Source: Urinicoccus sp.
GTDB taxonomy: Bacteria > Bacillota > Clostridia > Tissierellales > Peptoniphilaceae
NCBI GenBank assembly: GCA_029983435.1
Contig: JASBZN010000088.1
Span: forward strand, 1-5,088
DNA: 5,088 nt
Direction of reading: 5' to 3'
The notes beneath the pieces are model-generated. The model saw nothing but the letters and a program-made list of their open reading frames with translations, was not told where the DNA came from and did no database searches. The position numbers and the translations under genes are program-made. Numbering within the stretch: position 1 is the first letter of the stretch; the number at the start of each line of letters is the position of its first letter. Positions 1-4,739 of this stretch are shown one piece after another.

Positions 1-153
1 GCCCGTATCGGTTTTTAAAATAATACTTCCTCCTTGGCCACCATCCCCACCAGCAGGCCCTCCAGCTGGTTCATATTTTTCTCGCCGCCAGGCAACGGCT
101 CCATCGCCGCCCTTGCCAGCAATCACCTTAATGTGGGCTACATCAATAAACAA
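1..153 (-). CDS. obg: Obg/CgtA family GTPase, N-terminal fragment (runs off left edge)
   Basis: Only the first 51 codons are present; the gene continues beyond position 1. The translation shows the glycine-rich Obg fold that opens this family: an LFIDVAHIKV start, then KGGDGAVAWRREKYEP and GGPAGGDGGQGGS. Full-length members are usually about 420-430 residues, with a GTPase domain after this fold, so about 12 percent is visible. Obg is an essential ribosome-associated GTPase in large-subunit assembly and stress control. I place the start at a TTG (151-153) because the family typically begins MF[IV]D and because GAGGTG (complement of 160-165) gives a good ribosome binding site 6 nt upstream. 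An in-frame GTG at 160-162 would add three residues, but it lies inside that site. The gene has its own promoter rather than following rpmA directly as in many Firmicutes. Identity is near certain; the start choice is fairly sure. Confidence 0.95.
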   Translation of the reverse strand, partial: MFIDVAHIKVIAGKGGDGAVAWRREKYEPAGGPAGGDGGQGGSIILKTDTG

Positions 154-190
154 CTTTTCCACCTCTCTTTCTTTTCTTTCTATTTTCTCA

Positions 191-199
191 ATTATATCA
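191..199 (-). promoter_or_regulatory. Extended -10 promoter of obg
   Basis: On the minus strand the sequence reads TGATATAAT, a perfect TATAAT with the TGn extension. No good TTGACA-like -35 lies 16-18 nt upstream, as is common for extended -10 promoters. Transcription would start near 184 and leave a leader of about 30 nt before the TTG start of obg. A tandem heptamer repeat (228-245) lies just upstream of the -35 position. Confidence 0.6.
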
Positions 200-227
200 T
201 AGGTCCCTTAAAGAATACTTAGCTTGC

Positions 228-245
228 GTCTAAGTTTTGTCTAAG
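228..245 (-). repeat. Tandem CTTAGAC heptamers upstream of obg promoter (possible operator)
   Basis: The minus strand carries CTTAGAC, a 4-nt AAAA spacer, and CTTAGAC again, an exact 7-4-7 direct repeat with 11-bp period. It spans roughly -61 to -44 relative to the predicted obg start site. A partial copy, CTAAG, follows at 218-222. OmpR/PhoB-family response regulators often bind direct repeats with this geometry, so a regulatory site is possible, but the regulator is unknown and chance cannot be excluded in AT-rich DNA. Confidence 0.35.
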
Positions 246-256
246 AATTTCGCAAG

Positions 257-296
257 AAAAAAGGCCAGGTCTTGGAAGATTTTTCCATCCTCTGGC
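257..296 (-). terminator. Weak hairpin plus T-tract, possible terminator (minus strand)
   Basis: On the minus strand GCCAG (296-292) can pair with CTGGC (268-264), with an inner GGAA/TTCC stem (286-283 with 277-274) and a mismatched internal loop between them. CTTTTTTC follows the hairpin. No gene on this strand ends just upstream, because the phosphatase runs the other way. It would therefore end either a short RNA started near 315 or readthrough from the adhesin side, shielding obg. The stem is imperfect, so the call is tentative. Confidence 0.3.
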
Positions 297-427
297 TCTT
301 TAAGGTTAGTATATCTTTCATTTTATAGAAATAAGGAAAAAATTTCAAGCTTTTCCTCGTTGTGGAAGAAAAAATTCCCCACCTCCCTGGTCCATGTATC
401 TTTTCTGTAAAGATCCCCTTCCAAGTA

Positions 428-456
428 TTGAAAAAAGAATTTCTTTCCACTATGAT
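428..456 (+). promoter_or_regulatory. Sigma-A type promoter of the PAP2 phosphatase gene
   Basis: TTGAAA at 428-433 and TATGAT at 451-456 are separated by exactly 17 bp, each one mismatch from consensus. Transcription would begin near 463, giving a leader of about 36 nt. The ribosome binding site AAGGAGG (487-493) sits 5 nt before the ATG at 499, so both transcription and translation signals look strong. Confidence 0.7.
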
Positions 457-498
457 TTAAGTAAGTAGAAAGAAAAAGGAACGCAAAAGGAGGACACA

Positions 499-1008
499 AT
501 GGATCAAAAATTTTTAAATTGGCTCCTGAAACTTAGAAATAAGCCCATGAACCACATCATGATTTTTATTACCCACTTGGGAACAGGCGCCTTTATTTGG
601 CTACTTTTTAGCCTTATTTTTTTCATTAAAGGCCAAAAGATATTGACCTATCGCATCCTTTTGGCCCTTGTGGTGAACGCCTTGGTCTGTAACTTAACCC
701 TAAAACCCCTCTTAAAAAGACGGCGTCCTTCTTGGATTGATAAGATTGAACTCCTAATCAAAAACCCCACAGACTTTTCCTTTCCCTCTGGTCATTCCAG
801 CTCCTCCTTTGCAGCAGCTACCACCATTTTTTTCCAAAACCAAAGCTTGGGAACCTTTTGCCTGATCCTGGCAGGGCTCATTGCCTTTTCCCGGCTCTAC
901 CACTTTGTCCACTACCCTTCCGACGTCTTAATCGGGTCTTTTTTGGGAATCTGTATGGCCCAGATTAGCCGTCTCCTCTTTAATAAATACCTTCTCTTCT
1001 TACTATAA
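499..1008 (+). CDS. PAP2-family membrane phosphatase
   Basis: This 169-residue integral membrane protein carries all three parts of the PAP2/acid-phosphatase signature. The first is K69 to R76-P77 (Kx6RP), the second is P96-S97-G98-H99, and the third is S131-R132 with H138 and D142 (SRx5Hx3D). In this family H138 would be the nucleophile, H99 the proton donor, and the Lys/Arg residues would hold the phosphate. Hydrophobic segments lie around residues 20-43, 50-68, 105-112, 117-136 and 143-160. The small size matches bacterial lipid phosphate phosphatases such as undecaprenyl-pyrophosphate phosphatase (BcrC-like) or phosphatidylglycerophosphate phosphatase (PgpB-like). Substrate cannot be chosen from sequence. 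The ATG start is well supported by AAGGAGG at 487-493. It is a single-gene transcription unit converging on the adhesin gene, with which it shares a terminator. Family assignment is firm; lipid substrate is inference. Confidence 0.92.
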   Translation: MDQKFLNWLLKLRNKPMNHIMIFITHLGTGAFIWLLFSLIFFIKGQKILTYRILLALVVNALVCNLTLKPLLKRRRPSWIDKIELLIKNPTDFSFPSGHSSSSFAAATTIFFQNQSLGTFCLILAGLIAFSRLYHFVHYPSDVLIGSFLGICMAQISRLLFNKYLLFLL

Positions 1009-1045
1009 AAAATCCTGGCAAAAGACCTTGCCAGGATTTTTATTT
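1009..1045. terminator. Bidirectional Rho-independent terminator
   Basis: AATCCTGGCAA (1011-1021) pairs perfectly with TTGCCAGGATT (1028-1038), an 11-bp stem with a 6-nt loop. A T-rich tract follows on the plus strand, and the A-run at 1007-1012 provides a T-tract on the minus strand. It lies directly after the PAP2 stop and 34 nt beyond the end of the adhesin gene, so it can end both convergent transcripts. Confidence 0.9.
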
Positions 1046-1071
1046 TAATCTACCTATTTACTTACTCTATC

Positions 1072-4000
1072 TTATTTATTCTTTCTTTTCTTGCTTTCCA
1101 AATAAGCCATGAGCCCAGAAGCTAAACCAGCTAGACTAACATAAGAAGCCACACCTGGGTCAAAAGTTTGAGGTGCTCTGGAATCATCAGAAGGTCCTTG
1201 TTTGGGAGCTTGATTTTGACCTTGGTAAGCCCCTTCTTTGACCTTTGATTTTTCTACTTCTTTAACTTCTTCCACTGGTTCTTGAACAGAACTTTCTTCC
1301 TTAGAAACTGGATCCTTGCTTTCTTCTTCAACTGGATTTGGATCTTGAGGATCCCCACCTATGGGTTGGCTGGGTTCCTTAGGTCCTGGATTGGTATTGG
1401 GTTTTGGATCTGGTGTCCTTGGATTTTCCTTCGGATCTTCCTTAGGTTTTTCTTCAGGTTTTTTTACAGTTTTTTCATAAACATAAGTGATTTCTTGTTT
1501 CTTACCTGCTACATAGTTGCCTGTTGTTTCTGCCCCCTTGCTATCATAACTTGGGTTTTCTTTTGGATCTTGTGTTTCAACAAATTCAAATCCATCTTTT
1601 TCTTTGGCACTTGTTGTATATGTGTTATCTTTTTTACCACTTGTTTCTGTTCCGTCTACTACTTCTCTGCTTACTTCTTTTCCATTTTCATCTTTCGTAA
1701 TATAGATGTGGTGTTCTTGGAAGGAACCTTTTGTAATTTCTTTCTTTTGATAAATATATGTTACTTCTTGGGTTTCACCTTTTTTGTAGTTGGTTTTTTG
1801 GGCTGTACCATCTTGGTCAAAGTTTGTGCCTTCTGTACCTTCTACTTTTACTAAGGTATAGCCTTCTTCATCTTTCTTTTGTGTTGTGAATTCTTCGGAT
1901 TCTTTTCCTGTTGATTCACTATCTTTTTTAAGCTTTTCATCTGTGGAAATGACTTTTCCATCTTCATCTACTGTTTGATAGATGTGGTGTTCTTTAAAAC
2001 TACCTTTTGTAGTTACTTGTTTTTGATAAACATAAGTAACTTCAAGTTTTTCACCATTTACATAATTACCAGTAGTTTCAACGCCTTTTGAATCAAATTT
2101 AACTTCAGATTTTTTTTCGCTATTGCCACTGGCTTCTACGCTTATAAGTTTATAACCATCACTGTCTTTTTCACTTGTAACAACATTTCCTTCTTTATCT
2201 TTTTTAGATGTTGTATAAGAAGTTTCATCAAATCCTGTTGTTTCTTTGCTATCTTTAGTTACTGTGTCTTCAGTAATTATATTACCGTCTTCATCTACTG
2301 TTTGATAAATATGGTGTTCTTGGAAAGATCCATGTTGAATATCTCTTACATAGATATAAGTTACTTCTTTTGTCTCGCCAACTTCATACTTGCCACGAGC
2401 AAGAGATCCATCTTCACTGTATTTTGGATTTCCAACTAATTTATCAGTGTCTACTCTTACAAATTTGAAATCATCAATTTCGTTTTTGCTTGTAAAGTAT
2501 GTGTCGAATTTGTAACCTTCAGTCTTGTTTGAATGAAGAGTAAATGTCCTGTCTTCTTGAAGTACGCCATCTACTTTTGTTTTGTAAACATGGTGTTCGA
2601 TGAAGTAACCAATTTTATCGCCTTGAGCTTCTGTATCTCCTTCAGTAGTTACAATATTATTGTCCATAATATGGAATTTAGTTCCATCACCATAAAGAGT
2701 TGCTCTTGAATATACATTGTTACCTGTTTGGCTTGGTGCAGCAGTAGATTTAACTGTCACAATATATGGACTGTCAATATTGTTATGACGTAACTTTTGA
2801 TCTCCATTTTCAGCAAATGTGATTTCAATACCGCCATCTCTAAAGACTGTTTTTACCACTGTTTTTTCATCAGTTTTAACTGGATTTTCTATAATAGCAC
2901 CAGGAACTTTAGTGCCTGCAGGTAGTTTTTGAATTGATACTACTGTGTTTTCTTCCGTATAGTTTACATCAGAAGGAGAACCATCAGGTGTTATTCCGTC
3001 GATAAACATAGCAACTTTACCGGTAGCCCAGTTTCTATTAGATGTGGTGATAGTTTTTGAATCAGGGTTTATATAAAATACTTGAGTATATTCACCAGTT
3101 TTAGGATTAAATTCTGTAAATTGACTCATCCCATTAAGCTTATCCTCAGTGTAATATGTGTCGCCATATTGAACATTAATAGTGTGTTCATCTACTTTAT
3201 CACCTAATTTAATAGAAATTTTTTCTTCAGGTGAATTATTAGGAACCTTTGTCTTATCAATATAAGCAAAACCCTTTATAGATACGACTACATTTCTTTG
3301 ATCTTTGATCTTTTCATTGAAAGTGTATTGGATAGTGCTTCTGTCTAGTCTTACACCATCAGCAACAACTTTTCCGTCGATTTCTATTGGATATTCATTT
3401 TCGTGATCTGGTTCGATTCCCTTTAGGCTTAGGTTTTCTGAAAGGTCAATTACAAAGTAATCTCCTGCAATGGTTCCCTTTGGAGATGTGAAAGATACTT
3501 CCCAAGCAATTGCTTCCCCATCGTCTGGTTTAACAGTTCCTTTTGTTTCGTGTCCTTCTTCTGTTAGGGCTACGTATTTACTTTGAACTTCATTTGAAAT
3601 ATCTTTTGCTTGTCTTGTTTCTTCTGCATTTTCACCTGCTGCTAAAACGTCTGATTCTGCAAGTTTTGCAAGTTCAAGGGCAACAATATTTTCTTCTGGT
3701 GCTGGAACTTCTTCACTTTCCGCCCCTTCTTCAGCTGGTGCTGAAACTTCTGAATCTACTGGAGCAGGTTCTTCTACCGCTTCTATTTTTGTCTCTTCTT
3801 GGGCTTCTTCACTTTCTATTGGATTTGGAGCAACTTCGGTTTTTTCTTCTCCTATTGTTTCTGCCTTGGGAGCTTCTTGAACTTCTTCACTTTCTACAAA
3901 GGTTTCTGCTGGAGCTGGGTTTGTTTCGACTTTTTCCTCTACTATGGCTTCTGACTTAAGGTCTTCTTGGCTCTTTTCTTCTGTATTCGTAGCTTCTACT

Positions 4001-4218
4001 GCTACTAGAGGTTTTTCAGTTTCTTGGGCAGCTTCTTCTACAGCCACTGGCGCCTTATTTTCTTCCACTTGGGCATGAATTTGTCCAGGTGCCATAAAAA
4101 TCATGCATCCTAAAAAACAGGAGACAAAACCGATGGATAATTTCCGCATTCCATATTTTGGGCTTTGTTTGCTTTGTTTTTCTTTTTTCTTGCTTAAAAA
4201 TTCTTGTATTTTTTCCAA
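1072..4218 (-). CDS. YSIRK-type cell-wall adhesin with ClfA/SdrG-like A region and EHHIY repeats
   Basis: The predicted protein has 1048 residues. In order: a YSIRK-like signal peptide (about 1-49); an acidic Glu/Ala/Pro-rich spacer (about 50-204); an A region resembling the N2 and N3 domains of staphylococcal fibrinogen-binding MSCRAMMs (about 205-535); four repeats (537-629, 630-738, 739-830, 831-920) each opening with G[SY]F.EHH[IV]Y and reaching a TY[VI]Y motif near the end; a proline-rich stalk (917-965); an acidic segment; and a sorting signal (1015-1048). Family cues in the A region are IQYTF (296-300), YIDKTKVPN, FYINPDSKTI and SPYIVTVKSTAAP followed by ATLYG, which parallel ClfA. It is most likely a wall-attached adhesin binding a host or cell-surface protein; the ligand is unknown. 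The start codon is TTG, supported by AAAGGAG 6 nt upstream (complement of 4225-4231). The sorting motif is APQTF, not LPXTG. It has its own promoter and lies between rpmA and obg. Domain class is confident; ligand is not known. Confidence 0.9.
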   Translation of the reverse strand: MEKIQEFLSKKKEKQSKQSPKYGMRKLSIGFVSCFLGCMIFMAPGQIHAQVEENKAPVAVEEAAQETEKPLVAVEATNTEEKSQEDLKSEAIVEEKVETNPAPAETFVESEEVQEAPKAETIGEEKTEVAPNPIESEEAQEETKIEAVEEPAPVDSEVSAPAEEGAESEEVPAPEENIVALELAKLAESDVLAAGENAEETRQAKDISNEVQSKYVALTEEGHETKGTVKPDDGEAIAWEVSFTSPKGTIAGDYFVIDLSENLSLKGIEPDHENEYPIEIDGKVVADGVRLDRSTIQYTFNEKIKDQRNVVVSIKGFAYIDKTKVPNNSPEEKISIKLGDKVDEHTINVQYGDTYYTEDKLNGMSQFTEFNPKTGEYTQVFYINPDSKTITTSNRNWATGKVAMFIDGITPDGSPSDVNYTEENTVVSIQKLPAGTKVPGAIIENPVKTDEKTVVKTVFRDGGIEITFAENGDQKLRHNNIDSPYIVTVKSTAAPSQTGNNVYSRATLYGDGTKFHIMDNNIVTTEGDTEAQGDKIGYFIEHHVYKTKVDGVLQEDRTFTLHSNKTEGYKFDTYFTSKNEIDDFKFVRVDTDKLVGNPKYSEDGSLARGKYEVGETKEVTYIYVRDIQHGSFQEHHIYQTVDEDGNIITEDTVTKDSKETTGFDETSYTTSKKDKEGNVVTSEKDSDGYKLISVEASGNSEKKSEVKFDSKGVETTGNYVNGEKLEVTYVYQKQVTTKGSFKEHHIYQTVDEDGKVISTDEKLKKDSESTGKESEEFTTQKKDEEGYTLVKVEGTEGTNFDQDGTAQKTNYKKGETQEVTYIYQKKEITKGSFQEHHIYITKDENGKEVSREVVDGTETSGKKDNTYTTSAKEKDGFEFVETQDPKENPSYDSKGAETTGNYVAGKKQEITYVYEKTVKKPEEKPKEDPKENPRTPDPKPNTNPGPKEPSQPIGGDPQDPNPVEEESKDPVSKEESSVQEPVEEVKEVEKSKVKEGAYQGQNQAPKQGPSDDSRAPQTFDPGVASYVSLAGLASGLMAYLESKKRKNK
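1075..1176 (-). other. Variant C-terminal sorting signal (APQTF) of the adhesin
   Basis: Residues 1015-1048 have the full layout of a sortase signal: a pentapeptide A-P-Q-T-F followed by DPG, a hydrophobic stretch of about 18 residues (VASYVSLAGLASGLMAYL), and a positive tail (SKKRKNK). The pentapeptide keeps P and T but lacks the first Leu, and Phe replaces Gly at the residue after the usual cleavage point. The Phe codon is TTT, two base changes from GGT, so a single sequencing error does not explain it. It could serve a different sortase or act as a simple membrane anchor. Confidence 0.7.
1324..1470 (-). other. Proline-rich wall-spanning stalk of the adhesin
   Basis: Residues about 917-965 are dominated by Pro, Lys, Asp and Asn (PEEKPKEDPKENPRTPDPKP and on). 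This kind of segment usually crosses the peptidoglycan just before a sortase signal. It is followed by a second acidic stretch (966-1010) before the sorting motif. Confidence 0.65.
1459..2610 (-). repeat. Four tandem EHH[IV]Y repeats (MucBP-like B region)
   Basis: Units are at 2332-2610 (93 residues), 2005-2331 (109), 1729-2004 (92) and about 1459-1728 (90). Each opens G[SY]F.EHH[IV]Y; the last three have [TK]DE[DN]G soon after. All carry a central T[ST]-type strand, an [FY].[SQE][DK]G turn, a [YK].GE/GK segment and a closing VTYVY or VTYIY. This pattern resembles MucBP-type surface repeats. Unit 1 is the most divergent and unit 2 carries an insertion of about 15 residues (KEGNVVTSEKDSD region). 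Glu-His-His is invariant in all four. The array probably forms a stalk or secondary adhesive region. Confidence 0.8.
2614..3606 (-). other. ClfA/SdrG-like ligand-binding A region (N2-N3) of the adhesin
   Basis: Residues about 205-351 match the N2 pattern: GDYFVIDLSENL (252-263), a VADGV turn, IQYTF (296-300) and FAYIDKTKVPN (317-327). Residues about 352-535 match N3: the TQVFYINPDSKTI strand (378-390), SPYIVTV (483-489) and SRATLYG (504-510). In known relatives the ligand peptide is trapped between N2 and N3 and locked by the C-terminal strand of N3 (dock, lock, latch). Fold class is recognised from remembered ClfA/SdrG motifs; fibrinogen or collagen binding is not shown. Confidence 0.75.
3607..4071 (-). 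other. Acidic Glu/Ala/Pro-rich spacer of the adhesin
   Basis: Residues about 50-204 are low-complexity and strongly acidic. The motif ESEE[VA] recurs at 109-113, 135-139 and 167-171, and PAP-type motifs recur through the segment. This corresponds in position to the disordered N1 segment of staphylococcal MSCRAMMs. It is probably flexible, and the repeats make it prone to length change. The opposite strand shows a Leu-rich open frame here that is only a shadow of the Glu codons. Confidence 0.65.
4072..4218 (-). other. YSIRK-like signal peptide of the adhesin
   Basis: Residues 1-49 comprise a long Lys-rich N-region, the motif YGMRKLSIGFVS (residues 22-33) and a hydrophobic core reaching a likely cleavage after A49 in IHA|QV. 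The canonical YSIRK-G/S pattern is kept at Y22, R25-K26, G30 and S33, with G-M replacing S-I. In staphylococci and streptococci such signals steer export to the division septum (cross-wall). The exact cleavage site is inferred. Confidence 0.8.
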
Positions 4219-4276
4219 TAGTTTCTCCTTTGTTCTTTTCCTCTATCTACTTACTCAGTTTTTATGTGCGTTCTCT

Positions 4277-4304
4277 ATTATATACTTTTTCCCTATAGAT
4301 GCAA
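4277..4304 (-). promoter_or_regulatory. Predicted promoter of the adhesin gene
   Basis: On the minus strand a perfect TATAAT (4282-4277) lies 16 bp after TTGCAT (4304-4299), which keeps only the TTG half of the -35 consensus. Transcription would start near 4270, giving a leader of about 52 nt. Inverted TTTCCC/GGGAAA elements surround the -35. A second TATAAT lies farther upstream near 4374-4379, without a good -35. Confidence 0.5.
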
Positions 4305-4324
4305 GGGGAAATTTTTATTTTCCC
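4288..4324. repeat. Three alternating TTTCCC/GGGAAA elements at the adhesin promoter
   Basis: On the plus strand TTTCCC (4288-4293), GGGAAA (4306-4311) and TTTCCC (4319-4324) form two overlapping inverted repeats. One is centred on the -35 region and the other lies just upstream. The arrangement is what an operator for a dimeric repressor or activator could look like, but no named regulator is recognised. Confidence 0.35.
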
Positions 4325-4416
4325 TTAAATTTCATAAATTTTTTAAGCTCCCTGAGGACTCTACTTTTTAATTATACCTAAAAACAGCTTTCTAAAACTT
4401 GCTTTACTTTCTCCAT

Positions 4417-4440
4417 AAAAAAAGGACCGCTTAGCGGTCC
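4417..4440 (-). terminator. Rho-independent terminator after rpmA
   Basis: GGACCGC (4424-4430) and GCGGTCC (4434-4440) form a perfect 7-bp GC-rich stem with a 3-nt loop. On the minus strand seven T residues follow directly (complement of 4417-4423). It lies 8 nt past the rpmA stop and should end the rplU-prp-rpmA transcript before the adhesin promoter. Confidence 0.92.
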
Positions 4441-4448
4441 ATCTTTCT

Positions 4449-4739
4449 TTATGCTAATTCTTCTGCTTCTACACTAACAACTTTTTTCATGCCACGGCCT
4501 TTTCTTTCGAATTTTACAATACCGTTAGCTGTTGCAAAAAGTGTATCATCAGATCCGCGGCCTACATTTTCGCCGGGATGAATTTTTGTTCCTCTTTGAC
4601 GTACTAGAATGTTACCAGCGAGAACATATTGTCCGTCACCTTTTTTAAGTCCTAGACGTTTTGATTCAGAATCACGACCGTTCTTTGACGATCCCATTCC
4701 TTTTTTAGAGGAGAACAATTGTAGATTTAATTTTAACAT
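4449..4739 (-). CDS. rpmA: 50S ribosomal protein L27
   Basis: The 96-residue product matches L27 throughout: GSSKNGRDSESKRLGLKKGDGQ, then AGNILVRQRGTKIHPGENVGRG, then the FERKGRGMKKVV end. L27 sits at the peptidyl transferase centre of the 50S subunit. It carries the Firmicutes-type N-terminal extension, MLKLNLQLF before SSKKG, which Prp must remove; by analogy with Staphylococcus aureus cleavage falls after F9. The start is ATG, with GGAGG just upstream inside the end of prp. The first 7 nt overlap the prp stop (ATGTTAA), which suggests translational coupling between substrate and protease. A strong terminator follows. Confidence 0.98.
   Translation of the reverse strand: MLKLNLQLFSSKKGMGSSKNGRDSESKRLGLKKGDGQYVLAGNILVRQRGTKIHPGENVGRGSDDTLFATANGIVKFERKGRGMKKVVSVEAEELA

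Larger units (their letters stand above)
163..498. other. Divergent intergenic region between obg and the PAP2 gene
   Basis: This 336-bp gap separates two divergently transcribed genes. It holds the obg extended -10 promoter (191-199), the tandem CTTAGAC repeat (228-245), an inverted repeat CTTGCG/CGCAAG (223-228 and 251-256), a weak hairpin with T-tract (257-296), a possible minus-strand promoter (322-348) and the PAP2 promoter and ribosome binding site (428-493). The one longer reading frame, on the minus strand from a GTG near 450 to 241, has no ribosome binding site and no recognisable protein, so I do not call a gene here. Confidence 0.7.

Noticed and set aside
34..222. Plus-strand open frame of 62 codons
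   Set aside because: It lies opposite the start of obg and its promoter, has no ribosome binding site and no family resemblance.
241..450. Minus-strand open frame of 69 codons in the intergenic gap
   Set aside because: GTG start with no ribosome binding site, no recognisable motif, and it overlaps the PAP2 promoter on the other strand.
163..498. Riboswitch or leader RNA upstream of obg or the PAP2 gene
   Set aside because: Both predicted leaders are only about 30-36 nt, too short for known riboswitch folds, and no conserved aptamer motif is seen.
1282..1854. Plus-strand open frame of 190 codons rich in Phe, Cys and Ile
   Set aside because: Antisense to the adhesin repeats; the composition is what Lys/Glu-rich codons give on the reverse strand.
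1459..2610. Regularly spaced repeats considered as a CRISPR array
   Set aside because: Spacing is about 270-330 bp, the units are translated in frame and diverge like protein repeats, and there are no short identical repeats with unique spacers.
3543..3959. Plus-strand open frame of 138 codons very rich in Leu
   Set aside because: Shadow of the Glu-rich spacer of the adhesin; not a real membrane protein.
4103..4381. Plus-strand open frame of 92 codons over the adhesin start
   Set aside because: Antisense to the signal peptide and promoter, without its own ribosome binding site.
4219..4448. Small gene between rpmA and the adhesin
   Set aside because: Only the rpmA terminator, the adhesin promoter and its leader are found; no frame with a ribosome binding site of useful length.
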